A stretch of DNA of 64,000 bases from Faecalicatena faecalis (GCF_012524165.2 NZ_JABACJ020000013.1:62001-126000); one strand, 5' to 3'. Positions 35,568 to 44,280 are shown, numbered from the stretch's first letter. The notes: a model not told the origin generated them from the sequence alone. Translations and numbers: made by a program.

Positions 35568-36226
35568 ACTGCCACCTCCTTTTCCGGTGCGCCGTTCTTC
35601 CAGCTGGAGTTGCCGGAGAGATTCTTAAGGAGAATCTTGCGCTCTGCCTTATATTCGTTTCCGATGAAGCCAAGTCGCAGGAGGAAGCAGCGGAATGCGT
35701 ACTTCTCGTTGTCGACTTCCTTCTCAGTGGCGCTGATGCGCTTCAAATCCCGGCTCATCTTGCCAAGGGATGCAATGAAGTGGCTGTAGGCCTTGACCTC
35801 GTCCGGCTCCGGCATCTCAGTAAACCAAGGGAAGCTGACCGTATCCTCTGTGACCTCGATGCCAAGGTCGTCAATGCCGAGTGCCTTTTTGATGAGGCTT
35901 TCCTTGGCTGTGAGGAGGTTGGTGAGGTTTCCGACCGCCACCTTGTCGAGCGGGAGGCTGACTGTAAGGCCGGTGGCTTCATCGTCGCTTTCGACCTCTT
36001 CGGTATCCTCCGGTGTGAACCCATCCGCGATCAGGCTGTGGATGATGCGCTCCAGCTTGTCTGCGTCCTCGCAGGTTACGCTGCCTTCCTTGTCGACCGT
36101 GATGTCGCCGATCTCGTAAGCGCAGGTTGGCATACGCATGTAGATCGCCTTGTCGCCGGTGAGATTTTCGATGGCTGCGACCAATGCTTTTCTGTCGTTT
36201 CCGGTTACGTTGTAATTTGCTTTCAT
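35558..36226 (-). CDS. Phage protein often annotated as virulence-related protein
   Basis: 222 residues. It starts MKANYNVTGNDRKALVAAIE and has conserved runs YEIGDITVDKEGSVTCEDAD, then GLTVSLPLDKVAVGNLTNLL. A helical C-terminal region (KAERKILLKNLSGNSSWKNG) ends it. This is common next to DUF4314 in Firmicutes prophages. The virulence label in databases is historical; no mechanism is known. AAGGAGG precedes the start. Confidence 0.75.
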   Translation of the reverse strand: MKANYNVTGNDRKALVAAIENLTGDKAIYMRMPTCAYEIGDITVDKEGSVTCEDADKLERIIHSLIADGFTPEDTEEVESDDEATGLTVSLPLDKVAVGNLTNLLTAKESLIKKALGIDDLGIEVTEDTVSFPWFTEMPEPDEVKAYSHFIASLGKMSRDLKRISATEKEVDNEKYAFRCFLLRLGFIGNEYKAERKILLKNLSGNSSWKNGAPEKEVAVCE

Positions 36227-36280
36227 GAGAGTGTTCCTCCTTTGTGAATTAAGGTTTTAATCTGTGCCTTTCGGCATGTA

Positions 36281-36312
36281 TATACATCACTCTGAAAGCC
36301 TTATTTATCAAG
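36281..36312 (-). promoter_or_regulatory. 32-nt shared promoter/operator motif, copy C
   Basis: The - strand reads CTTGATA, 12 nt, AGAGTGATGTATA; its end blocks are identical to copy A, 20.6 kb away. It lies 55 nt upstream of the gene starting at 36226. Confidence 0.6.
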
Positions 36313-36371
36313 CGATTTCCGACATTTTTTGAGGTAGAAAATCGCCGAAGAATCCGTGCAGAAATTGTGTA

Positions 36372-37637
36372 TTATACACCCGCCGTCGGAGAGGTCTCGA
36401 CTTCCTTTGCCAGAGCGGAATAGAGGAGCTTTTCGCCGTTCCTTATTACATACACATTTTCCTCATCGCCGGTATCCTCCACGTAACGACGAAGGATGAC
36501 AGAGGCGTATTTCGGATCGAGCTCCATCATGTAGCAGATACGGTTTAACTGCTCACAGGCCATCAGTGTGGAACCGGAGCCGCCGAAGGTATCAATAACT
36601 ACAGAATTCTCCTGAGAAGAGTTCTGGATGGGATAGCCCAGAAGGTCGAGCGGCTTGCTGGTTGGGTGATCCTTATTGCGCTTTGGCTTATCGTAGTTCC
36701 AAATGGTGGTCTGCTTGCGGTCGGAATACCACGGGTGCTTGCCGTTTTGCAAAAAGCCGTAGAGTACAGGCTCGTGCTGCCATTGATAATCGGAGCGACC
36801 GAGCACGAGGCTGTTCTTTACCCAGATACACACACCGGCGAGGTGGAAGCCTGCGTCAATGAATGCCTTTCGGAACGTGAGCCCTTCGGTATCCGCATGG
36901 AAGCAGTAAGCGGCTCCGCCTTTTTCGAGGTGGTCAGCCATGTTCTTAAAAGCTGCCAGCAGGAACTTGTAAAATTCCTCGCCCTTGAGAGAGTCGTTCT
37001 GGATCGTAAGGCCGTCCGAGGCTTTGAAAGATACGCCGTAGGGCGGATCGGTCAGGACGAGGTTTGCTTTCTTGCCGTCCATGAGCTTTCCCACATCTTC
37101 CGGCGAGGTGGCATCGCCACACATAACACGATGCCTGCCGACTGCCCAGATGTCGCCGGGCTCCACGAAGGAAGCCTTCTCAAGGGCAGCGGTGAGGTCA
37201 AAGTCATCATCGGCGATGTCCTTTTCATTCCCGGTGCCGAGCAGCTTATCCAGTTCACCGGCATCAAAGCCGAGGAGAGATAGGTCAAAGGACTGATCCT
37301 GTAGGTCAGATAATTCGACCGACAGCATTTCCTCATCCCAGCCTGCGTTGAGCGCCAGCTGATTGTCCGCAAGGATATACGCACGCTTTTGTGCTTCCGT
37401 CAGGTTCTCGGCAAAGACGCAGGGCACGGTTTCATATCCTTCCTCGCGGGCAGCCGTAATGCGACCGTGGCCGACGAGGATGTTATAATCTGCATCAATG
37501 ACCGCAGGACTCACAAAGCCGAACTCCCTGAGAGAAGCGCGGAGCTGTGCGATCTGCTCCTTGCTATGCGTCCGGGCATTCCGGGCATAGGGCACCAGTT
37601 TATCAATAGGTACCTGTTCCAATTTCTGTGTGTTCAT
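36372..37637 (-). CDS. ParB-like nuclease domain fused to DNA methyltransferase
   Basis: 421 residues. The N-terminal ParB/Srx domain (VPIDKLVPYARNARTHSKEQ, VGHGRITAAREEG) binds DNA or hydrolyses NTPs; the C-terminal MTase has LTDPPYGVSFK (DPPY motif) and SQENSVVIDTFGGSGSTLMA (motif I), in the order DPPY first, hence N6-adenine or N4-cytosine, beta-like. Phage orphan MTases of this type protect phage DNA against host restriction. Directly abuts TerS in an operon. Confidence 0.93.
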   Translation of the reverse strand: MNTQKLEQVPIDKLVPYARNARTHSKEQIAQLRASLREFGFVSPAVIDADYNILVGHGRITAAREEGYETVPCVFAENLTEAQKRAYILADNQLALNAGWDEEMLSVELSDLQDQSFDLSLLGFDAGELDKLLGTGNEKDIADDDFDLTAALEKASFVEPGDIWAVGRHRVMCGDATSPEDVGKLMDGKKANLVLTDPPYGVSFKASDGLTIQNDSLKGEEFYKFLLAAFKNMADHLEKGGAAYCFHADTEGLTFRKAFIDAGFHLAGVCIWVKNSLVLGRSDYQWQHEPVLYGFLQNGKHPWYSDRKQTTIWNYDKPKRNKDHPTSKPLDLLGYPIQNSSQENSVVIDTFGGSGSTLMACEQLNRICYMMELDPKYASVILRRYVEDTGDEENVYVIRNGEKLLYSALAKEVETSPTAGV

Positions 37638-38219
37638 TTACATATTCCTCCTGCTTCGAAGCAGCTGCTCCATCACGCTGTCCTGCGGGCTGCCCTCAAA
37701 GGGCTCGGTGCAGTTTTGCTTCACAATGTCGTATATTTCATACCAGAGCAGGTTGGCCTGCTTCTGAAAGTTCATTAAAAGCTGTGTGAAAGGGCTCGCA
37801 ATGGCAGCGCCGGTGGTCGGGTGCTTCCCGAGCATGCCGTATTTGCTGACCGCTTCGGAGCACTGAATGTACCGGGCAAAGGCCTCAGAGTAGCTTTCGA
37901 GCAGGCGCTTGTTTACCAGCCTCTCGCAGCCACGTTCCTTGAGCCACAGCCATGTTTCCTTATAGATTTCATCTGCGCCGAGGGGCTTGCCGTCCTTCTG
38001 CAGAGCAGAGAGGTAATCGTCCGGACTTGGCATATCCATGCCTTCCAGCTCTACACCGTCACCGATGTCGTCAACATCGAAGTCGGTCATGTCTTCTGTG
38101 AAGTCCGGCAGCTCCATACGCTTTGCAGGTGCGCCTTTCATTATTTTGTCGGCGAGGGCGTCCGGCTTGGAGCCAGCTTTGACACGCCGCCCGCCGCGAT
38201 AGGTTCCGTCTTTCGCCAT
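37638..38219 (-). CDS. Terminase small subunit, P27 family-like
   Basis: About 193 residues; recognises the packaging site on phage DNA and hands it to TerL. It starts MAKDGTYRGGRRVKAGSKPD and has the helical core IYKETWLWLKERGCERLVNK, ESYSEAFARYIQCSEAVSKY, and the typical Asn/Pro-containing segment SPFTQLLMNFQKQANLLWYE. ATG 38219 fits GGAAGTG 8 nt upstream; ATG 38234 is also possible. The MTase lies immediately downstream, and TerL only after several small genes, which is unusual. Confidence 0.88.
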   Translation of the reverse strand: MAKDGTYRGGRRVKAGSKPDALADKIMKGAPAKRMELPDFTEDMTDFDVDDIGDGVELEGMDMPSPDDYLSALQKDGKPLGADEIYKETWLWLKERGCERLVNKRLLESYSEAFARYIQCSEAVSKYGMLGKHPTTGAAIASPFTQLLMNFQKQANLLWYEIYDIVKQNCTEPFEGSPQDSVMEQLLRSRRNM

Positions 38220-38335
38220 GTCGATCACTTCCATTTCTGTAGTGCAGGGTTTAATACCCTGTTTGAATTGCAATTTTTGCGTAAAAGACCCCGCGCCGTT
38301 TTCCGGGGAAAAGGGTCGTAGAGATTTTGACCGCC

Positions 38336-38683
38336 CTACCGGTCGCCGCGCTCGTGGTGAATCTTCTCGTGACACGAACGACAAAGACTCATAAGGTTGG
38401 ACTCGTCATTCGATCCTCCCTCAGCAAGCGGCACGATGTGGTGGACTTCCTCAACCGCGACGTAGCGTCCTTCCTTTAAGCACTGCTCACAAAGCGGGTG
38501 CTTATGAACGTAGCGATCACGGATTCGTTTCCACGCTCTGCCGTAGCGTTTGCCGGGAGAGTAGCCGCGCTGGAACTTCTCGTAGTGCTGTTCCATGACC
38601 TTGGCGTGCTCCTCACAATAAACACCGTCCGTTAGGTGTGGGCAGCCGGGATAGCGGCACGGTCGTTGTGGTTTTCTTGGCAT
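38336..38683 (-). CDS. HNH endonuclease
   Basis: 115 residues with paired zinc cysteines CRYPGCPH and CEQC, and the HNH motif VEEVHHIVPLAEGGSNDESN followed by LMSLCRSCHEKIH. HNH proteins next to terminase genes in HK97-like phages help cut the cos site. AAGGAGG precedes the start. First gene after the candidate late promoter at 38782-38832. Confidence 0.93.
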   Translation of the reverse strand: MPRKPQRPCRYPGCPHLTDGVYCEEHAKVMEQHYEKFQRGYSPGKRYGRAWKRIRDRYVHKHPLCEQCLKEGRYVAVEEVHHIVPLAEGGSNDESNLMSLCRSCHEKIHHERGDR

Positions 38684-38703
38684 AAGCCGTGCCTCCTTTC
38701 AGG

Positions 38704-38740
38704 GCATAAAGAAAGCCCTGCAGGGTGTTCCCGCAAGGCT
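38704..38740 (-). terminator. Intrinsic terminator between late promoter and HNH gene
   Basis: On the - strand AGCCTTGCGGG (38740-38730) and CCCTGCAGGGCT (38725-38714) form an 11-bp stem with two G-T pairs, then TTTCTTTAT. It lies about 35 nt past the predicted late transcription start, so late transcripts may need read-through. Confidence 0.6.
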
Positions 38741-38781
38741 TGTGTGCTGCGCGTGTAGCTGTTTCTTTATTCTTTTCGCTG

Positions 38782-38832
38782 ATTATATACTATCATAAAG
38801 AGCGGGTGGACATCTTAGGACAAAGCAGGACA
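38782..38832 (-). promoter_or_regulatory. Candidate late-gene promoter with three 10-bp-phased TGTCC repeats
   Basis: On the - strand, TATAAT (38787-38782) has no -35 box. Instead TGTCC occurs three times with exact 10-bp spacing (38832-38828, 38822-38818, 38812-38808), the last overlapping the -35 position. This fits an activator that binds one face of DNA, plausibly the sigma-like protein encoded immediately upstream (38846-39274). Confidence 0.6.
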
Positions 38833-38845
38833 TTTCGGGCGCATT

Positions 38846-39274
38846 TCAAATGATAATTGGATCATCCGGAAGCGTCACATGAAGGAGCGCCTTGCCGTGC
38901 CAGCGACGAATGGTGCGGGCATCTGCACAGAGCTCCATTCCGATCTGCTCCCACGTATAGTTGTGGATGTACCGGTACTTCAGTACCATGCGCTCGTCGG
39001 TATCAGGAACTGCCTCAATGACCTCCCGTATCTGTTTCTTAAGGTCTGATAGCATTTCCAGCTCACCGGCGATTTTCTTTTCCAGAGTCCACAGCTTCTC
39101 AAGCGTCCGGACAAAGGGTGCTTCGGTATTACGCGATGTCTGCACGCGGTCTTTATCATATTGGATAGCCGACACGCTGCCTGCCATCTCACGCAGGTTT
39201 TGTGCTTCCATCGTGTCGGACTTGATTCTCTGATCAAGGCGGTAGGCCTGATGGAGATATTCTTTTACTGTCAT
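38846..39274 (-). CDS. Sigma-70 region 4-like / DUF1492 phage late regulator
   Basis: 142 residues. The N-terminal half is a coiled coil (LDQRIKSDTMEAQNLREMAG, LEKKIAGELEMLSDLKKQIR). The C-terminal half has EAVPDTDERMVLKYRYIHNY and the HTH TWEQIGMELCADARTIRRWH, similar to sigma region 4 or ArpU/RinA-type late activators. Candidate activator of the promoter immediately downstream. Overlaps the gene upstream by 4 bp. Confidence 0.85.
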   Translation of the reverse strand: MTVKEYLHQAYRLDQRIKSDTMEAQNLREMAGSVSAIQYDKDRVQTSRNTEAPFVRTLEKLWTLEKKIAGELEMLSDLKKQIREVIEAVPDTDERMVLKYRYIHNYTWEQIGMELCADARTIRRWHGKALLHVTLPDDPIII

Positions 39275-39498
39275 AAGGACTTCGCCTCCTCTCGTAGTTT
39301 TTGTATGAGATACTCGCCATCCACACTCGTCAGTGCTTTGTACCAGCCGGAGCGGAAGAACCGTTCACACTCCATTGCATCCGACATGGCGGCTTGATTA
39401 CCGGGCTTCTTTTTCAGGCGCTTCAGGGCGTCCCGGTAATCCTTCACGGCCTGCAGAACGATGGCGTTGGCGAGATTTTCATAAGGATCGGTCATCAC
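39271..39498 (-). CDS. Small phage protein of unknown function
   Basis: 75 residues: MMTDPYENLANAIVLQAVKD, then YRDALKRLKKKPGNQAAMSD and a WYKALTSVDGEYLIQKL end. Helical and positively charged. Translationally coupled (4-bp overlap on each side) between the SNF2 helicase and the late regulator, an arrangement conserved in Firmicutes prophages. Confidence 0.7.
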   Translation of the reverse strand: MMTDPYENLANAIVLQAVKDYRDALKRLKKKPGNQAAMSDAMECERFFRSGWYKALTSVDGEYLIQKLREEAKSL

Positions 39499-40847
39499 AC
39501 CACCTCAAGGTCAGCCTTGACCGCGTCAATCAGCGCAGTCTGCGTCATTTCTTTTTTGGATAGCGCCTTTACGATCCTTTCGTCGATGGTGCCCTTGGTA
39601 ATAATGTGCTGGATCACCACAGTGCCGGATTCTTGACCTTGCCGCCAGAGACGGGCGTTGGTCTGTTGATATAATTCCAGCGACCATGTAAGACCGAACC
39701 ACACAAGGGTGGAGCCTCCGGCCTGAAGGTTCAAACCGTGACCGGCAGAGGCCGGATGGATGACTGCTACAGGAATCTTTCCCGCATTCCAGTCAGCAAT
39801 ATCGCGGCTGGTCTTGATCTCCCGAACATTGAAGCGGTTCTTGATGCGGCTTAGGTCATGTCGGAACCAGTAGGCCACAAGAAGCGGTTTTTCATTGGCG
39901 GCCTCGATAATATCCTCCAAAGCGTCCAGCTTCCTATCGTGGAACTCGATGACCTCACCGGTATCGGCATAAATGGCACCATTTGCGAGCTGTGAGAGCT
40001 TGCCCGTAAGCGATGCGGCATTGGCAGCAGTCACTTCACCATCGGGGAGCTGCAATATGAGCTCTTGTTTCAAATCTTCATAACGGCTGCGCTCAGAGTC
40101 GGAAAGCTGCACTTCATATTCCGTTGAAACCAGCTCCGGCATCTTCAGATGGTCGGTAGATTTCATGGAAATCGTGATATCCGAGATCCTCCGATAGATG
40201 GCGTCCTCCGCATAGGGCAGCGGTTTATAGGAGTAGATGATCTCGCCGTTTCTCTTGTCCGGCATGAAGTAATTTGTCCGGTACTGCGTGATAAAGCGTC
40301 CGAGGCGCTCGCCCATATCCAGCACTTTAAACTCCGCCCACAGATCCATGAGTCCGTTGGAGGAAGGAGTGCCGGTCAGGCCGATAATCCGGTGAATCCG
40401 TGGCCGTACCTTCATCAGAGACTTGAAACGCTTGGATTTATGATTTTTGAAGGACGACAGCTCATCAATAATCACCATATCGAAGTCAAAGGGAAAGCCG
40501 GACTCGTCAATGAGCCACTGCAGGTTCTCACGGTTGATGATCGTAATATCTGCTTGCTGCATGAGAGCAGCTTTTCGCTCCTTCGGTGTCCCGACTGCGA
40601 CCGCATAGGTTAGACCGGCAAGGTGCTCCCATTTCTGGATTTCTGCTGGCCATGTATCGCGGGCGACTCTTAAGGGAGCCACCACTAAAACGCGATGCAC
40701 TTCGAAGCTGTCAAACAACAGGTCATATACTGCTGTCAGACTGATGATCGTCTTGCCAAGTCCCATATCTAAAAGGACTGCGGCCACAGGGTGCTTTTCA
40801 ATATAGCGGATGGCATAGTCCTGATAATCATGTGGATTGAAGTTCAT
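39495..40847 (-). CDS. SNF2-type DEAD/DEAH helicase of phage replication module
   Basis: 450-residue superfamily 2 ATPase. Motif I LLDMGLGKTIIS, Ia VVAPLRVARDTW, II MVIIDELSSFKN (DELS rather than DEAH), III GLTGTPSSNGLMDLWAE, V HGLNLQAGGSTLVWFG, and VI QQTNARLWRQGQ. Probably remodels replication forks or DNA-protein complexes. It overlaps the VRR-NUC nuclease by 20 bp; the nuclease-helicase pair recurs in phages. Confidence 0.94.
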   Translation of the reverse strand: MNFNPHDYQDYAIRYIEKHPVAAVLLDMGLGKTIISLTAVYDLLFDSFEVHRVLVVAPLRVARDTWPAEIQKWEHLAGLTYAVAVGTPKERKAALMQQADITIINRENLQWLIDESGFPFDFDMVIIDELSSFKNHKSKRFKSLMKVRPRIHRIIGLTGTPSSNGLMDLWAEFKVLDMGERLGRFITQYRTNYFMPDKRNGEIIYSYKPLPYAEDAIYRRISDITISMKSTDHLKMPELVSTEYEVQLSDSERSRYEDLKQELILQLPDGEVTAANAASLTGKLSQLANGAIYADTGEVIEFHDRKLDALEDIIEAANEKPLLVAYWFRHDLSRIKNRFNVREIKTSRDIADWNAGKIPVAVIHPASAGHGLNLQAGGSTLVWFGLTWSLELYQQTNARLWRQGQESGTVVIQHIITKGTIDERIVKALSKKEMTQTALIDAVKADLEVV

Positions 40848-41109
40848 CGATCATCCCTCCAATCTGCTCCGGATCGTCAATGACATATACCCGGTAGCCA
40901 AGCTCCCGCAGCAGCCTGTGGCGCGAGAGCTGGAGAGGGCGTGGCTTTTTGCCGGGTGCCTTCAGCTCCGCGAAGCCGATATGGCCGTCAGGGAGTAAGA
41001 TCAGACGGTCGGGCATTCCTGCGAAAGAGGGACACACCAGCTTAAGTGCAATGCCGCCATTCTTTTTCACCGCCATAGTTAACTTGTTTTCTATCTGTTT
41101 TTCTATCAT
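40828..41109 (-). CDS. VRR-NUC domain nuclease
   Basis: 93-residue stand-alone nuclease: N-terminal MIEKQIENKLTMAVKKNGGI, catalytic core SFAGMPDRLILLPDGHIGFA followed by ELKAPGKKPRPLQ, giving the D and ExK of a PD-(D/E)xK site, and YVIDDPEQIGGMID at the end. VRR-NUC proteins cut branched DNA. GGAGG at the start. Overlap with the helicase suggests they act together. Confidence 0.93.
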   Translation of the reverse strand: MIEKQIENKLTMAVKKNGGIALKLVCPSFAGMPDRLILLPDGHIGFAELKAPGKKPRPLQLSRHRLLRELGYRVYVIDDPEQIGGMIDELQST

Positions 41110-41146
41110 TGCAAACCTCCGTCAGGCGTTAATTTCAGGGGATGTG

Positions 41147-41237
41147 CAAGGTGTATCAATGGTATTTACCAAACTTTTTCTTAGAGCTATTTTTTTAGGC
41201 CTAAGAGAGTTTTTATATAAGACCTTGATACACCTTG
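41147..41237. repeat. AT-rich nested inverted repeat near the primase gene
   Basis: Perfect 13-bp inverted repeat CAAGGTGTATCAA (41147-41159) / TTGATACACCTTG (41225-41237). Nested within are TCTTAG/CTAAGA, AAACT/AGTTT and the palindrome TTAGGCCTAA next to T/A runs. It could be a replication origin, a strong bidirectional terminator, or a small miniature element. No gene lies here. Confidence 0.7.
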
Positions 41238-41250
41238 TCATAGTCCCGGA

Positions 41251-43524
41251 TTACTGCAGAAAATCTTCCTCTGCGCCGTTGTCCTCATGAATCTTTAAGC
41301 CCTTGAAATAGCGCTTCCGATTCAGTGTCAGCCGCTCGAATCCGGCTTTCTCCAGCGCAAAGTAAAAATCTGCCGTGCTGCGCACATACTCATTGCAATC
41401 CAGCGAGTAGTTGCGGTATGCCTGATAGAGCGCCGAGGAGCTTTCCTTAAAGGACTCATCCACATCGCACTTCTCATCCAGAAAATGTCCGAACCAGTCG
41501 TTCTGGCTGCGATATTCGTCGATGGCCTTCGTCACACAGTCCGGTACCGGAATCTGGTAGTCCAGCTCGATGACCTTTTTAGCTCCTTCGATGATCCATG
41601 CCAGAATGCTTTCACCGGCATTTTCATATAGGTACTCACCGTAATTTTTGATGTCGGCCTTGCCCTCGATCTTGGCATTGAACGGAATCACGATAAGCCT
41701 GCGCCAGATACCATCATCAGAGGCGGAGACGCGAGGCAGGTGGTTCGTATACAGAACCAGCGTGTGGCAGGGCTTGAAGGAAAACGGGTCTTTATACTTT
41801 TTCTCCGCAAATACATCATCCGTAGAGCAGAGCTGCTTGACGGTAGAGTCGTTGAGCCTTGCGCCTTCCTGCATTTCCGCAGCGATCAGCAGGCGTTTGC
41901 CTTTGACCTCAGCCATTTCCGGCTTGATGTTCCTGCGGCAACCGACGGTCAAGGTATCTGCGGATATATTTCCGCTGTAGAGTCCCAGTACGCGGGAGAT
42001 GGCATTCCAGAAGGTGGACTTTCCGTTGCGTCCATCGCCGTATGCGATGATGAGTGCCTCCACAAAAACCTTCCCGATAGCAGCAAGGCCACAGATCATC
42101 TGTACATAGTCGATAAGCTGTTGATCCTTCTGGAAAATCAGATCCAGATTATCCTGCCAGAGCTGCGCTCCCTTACTGCCGGGTGACACGGACGTGATTT
42201 TTGTAATAAAGTCATCAGCTGAGTGCTCGCGGGCTCCGGCCATACCTTTGCGAAGGTCGTAGGTCGCCTCCGGTGTGCAGAGCAGGAAGCAGTCAGCGTC
42301 CAAGTCTCTCGGCGAGATTTCCAGCATCGGGTGCGTCTCTTTGAGGGTAGATGTAATGTTCTTGGAGTCGCGTCTGCGGACGGCAAAGCTCTGGTAGGCC
42401 TTGGCGGCAAGGAACTCCTGATAGGCCTCCATCTGTTCGTCGCTCATCAGCTGTTCAGCTTTGGCCTTGGATGTGTTATCAAGGATTTCTTGCGCTCCGC
42501 AATTTTTGAGCTTCTGTAGAGCCTCCATCATATTTCGATTGGCTTCTGCGAGCTGCCTGCGGGTGAGTTCATGAGCGACGGCCTGTGCGCCGGGCTCTGT
42601 TTCCTGCCAGTAGTGATCGCTGTATCGGATAAAGTGGGTGGCCGGTGAGTAGCGCAGCTCGTTTGCAAAATACTTCGAGAGCACCTCAGCCTGTCCCACA
42701 TCGGAAAAGTCCTCCGGCTTATAGCTGTTCTCGTCGTTATAGACCTCTGGAGGGACATATCCGTCCTCACGACAGATCTTGGAATAAAAGCGCTGGGCGC
42801 TGTGCCAGATTGTATTAAGCTCGCTGTTATCCAGAGGCGGCACGCAGGTCGCGGCCTTTTCCAGAAAACTTTGGTAGGCTTTTTCTGTATCGCCGTATTT
42901 CTTAATGACGATACCGGCAAAGCGGGACATGGTAGCATTACGGCTTCCTTCCGGGATCACGACGTCTTTCTCGTGGCCACCGGGCAGGTCTGCATCGAAC
43001 TCGTCGTCATTCAAAAATTCAGTGAGGTTCATGCGACCGGGATAGAGCTCCACATTTGGCTCCTGTGTTCCGAAGAAGAAGCGAGCAGCATCCAGCGCCT
43101 TCGTATCGAAATACGGAAATATGGAGTTTACCAGCTTCTTCATATCACTATAGAGGGCGGCATCCGTCACCCGGTCGATGGGAAAGAGCACATGGAACTT
43201 TGGCCTTGCCGGTTTGCCGTTTTTCTCGCGCTGATTAAAGCGGCTGTAATGGATGGCGAGGCTTACTCCCGGAAATGCCTCCAACACGTCTGCCGGTGTG
43301 ATCCAGTCTTTCGGATCTTCTGAATGGTCATTATCACAGTCCACGGGAAGACAGTCAGCGGAGAGGAAATTGTCGCTGTTGCGGTAGTGATTTTTGTACT
43401 CCGCACACACATAGTCGTGACCGACTGCGGCTTTCATGCTGTCCGTATCCATGACAACGGTTTTATGCGGATAGGAGCAGTTTCCGGGATTGCCGATAAA
43501 ATCGGCGCTAAACAGGGTAAACAT
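41251..43524 (-). CDS. P4-type primase-helicase (VapE/D5-like)
   Basis: 757 residues. The N-terminal region (about 1-200) is an archaeal-eukaryotic primase-like domain: DCLPVDCDNDHSEDPKDWI, HYSRFNQREKNGKPARPKFH, LDAARFFFGTQEPN. The D5_N domain precedes the superfamily 3 helicase: Walker A IAYGDGRNGKSTFWNAI, Walker B KRLLIAAEM, and HTLVLYTNHLP at motif C. The phage replication initiator. AGGAGG precedes it and its start overlaps the previous stop by one base. Confidence 0.94.
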   Translation of the reverse strand: MFTLFSADFIGNPGNCSYPHKTVVMDTDSMKAAVGHDYVCAEYKNHYRNSDNFLSADCLPVDCDNDHSEDPKDWITPADVLEAFPGVSLAIHYSRFNQREKNGKPARPKFHVLFPIDRVTDAALYSDMKKLVNSIFPYFDTKALDAARFFFGTQEPNVELYPGRMNLTEFLNDDEFDADLPGGHEKDVVIPEGSRNATMSRFAGIVIKKYGDTEKAYQSFLEKAATCVPPLDNSELNTIWHSAQRFYSKICREDGYVPPEVYNDENSYKPEDFSDVGQAEVLSKYFANELRYSPATHFIRYSDHYWQETEPGAQAVAHELTRRQLAEANRNMMEALQKLKNCGAQEILDNTSKAKAEQLMSDEQMEAYQEFLAAKAYQSFAVRRRDSKNITSTLKETHPMLEISPRDLDADCFLLCTPEATYDLRKGMAGAREHSADDFITKITSVSPGSKGAQLWQDNLDLIFQKDQQLIDYVQMICGLAAIGKVFVEALIIAYGDGRNGKSTFWNAISRVLGLYSGNISADTLTVGCRRNIKPEMAEVKGKRLLIAAEMQEGARLNDSTVKQLCSTDDVFAEKKYKDPFSFKPCHTLVLYTNHLPRVSASDDGIWRRLIVIPFNAKIEGKADIKNYGEYLYENAGESILAWIIEGAKKVIELDYQIPVPDCVTKAIDEYRSQNDWFGHFLDEKCDVDESFKESSSALYQAYRNYSLDCNEYVRSTADFYFALEKAGFERLTLNRKRYFKGLKIHEDNGAEEDFLQ

Positions 43525-43853
43525 CAGTCGTACACCTCCTCCGATTCTTCCTCCAGCACCTTCGTGATAAATTTCAGGGCGCGGATCATGGTTTCCAGTT
43601 CGCAGTCGCCGCCAAGGGTAACTTCAAAACCGTTGCAGCCGAATCTGTCCATAAAAGGCGTGACATGGATATCTGTGCTGGCTTCATCGGAAATGCGGAA
43701 ATAGGTGCGTCCGCCGTGGCCGGTGTCGCCACCTTTGTAGCCGGTCGTCCCGGCTTCGACCTGCAGAATATTGGCGCTTACCACATCGCGGGTGTAGGTT
43801 GTGATCTCAGTGCCATCGAAAAGCTTTCTGCGATTTTCTTTAATTTCATACAT
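43524..43853 (-). CDS. Conserved phage protein of unknown function
   Basis: 109 residues. N-terminal beta (NRRKLFDGTEITTYTRDVVS), central Gly/Thr segment (GTTGYKGGDTGHGGRTYFRI) and acidic helical tail. It lies between primase and the DUF4406-like gene. No motif recognised. Coupled to the primase by a one-base overlap. Confidence 0.65.
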   Translation of the reverse strand: MYEIKENRRKLFDGTEITTYTRDVVSANILQVEAGTTGYKGGDTGHGGRTYFRISDEASTDIHVTPFMDRFGCNGFEVTLGGDCELETMIRALKFITKVLEEESEEVYD

Positions 43854-43857
43854 AGCG

Positions 43858-44280
43858 TTAAACCTCCTGACATTCTTCTGTGAAATAGCGCAAGTGATAG
43901 CCCTTCCACTTGGCGCGTTTGATTTCTGCTTCCATACCGGATGAGATGCGGCTGCCGAATACCCAGACCTCAGCGCACTTGCTCATGAAGGCATTTCCGA
44001 AGAAAAGACCAAGCTCACGTTCTTCTGGATTGTCATCATCAAGGAACTGCGGAAATAGCAGGTGCGGTGCGATAGGGATATATCCCTTGTCCACGGCAAA
44101 ACGGCTGTAGCGTCTGGCATTGGCCACATTTGTCTCCACATCTCCAGAAAACGGAGAGCAGATGTAGACGATAGGCCGGAAAGCACGAAGGGACTGCTTT
44201 TCATTTGCAGCAATCCGGGAGAGTGCTTCACCTGCGGTTGGGTCAGGATAGCCTTCGCTGTTGCGATATTCGTTGCTCAC
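43858..44280 (-). CDS. DUF4406/DUF7768-like protein (nucleoside 2-deoxyribosyltransferase fold)
   Basis: 140 residues. FRPIVYICSPFSGDVETNVA, RRYSRFAVDKGYIPIAPHLL, FMSKCAEVWVFGSRISSGME and EIKRAKWKGYH follow the Rossmann-like fold of nucleoside 2-deoxyribosyltransferases and their relatives. It may hydrolyse or modify nucleotides. GTG start follows AAGGAGG. Located next to replication genes. Confidence 0.85.
   Translation of the reverse strand: MSNEYRNSEGYPDPTAGEALSRIAANEKQSLRAFRPIVYICSPFSGDVETNVANARRYSRFAVDKGYIPIAPHLLFPQFLDDDNPEERELGLFFGNAFMSKCAEVWVFGSRISSGMEAEIKRAKWKGYHLRYFTEECQEV

Noticed and set aside
35755..36119. Frames on both strands within the virulence-related protein gene
   Set aside because: Shadows; the - strand gene has AAGGAGG and matches a known prophage family pattern.
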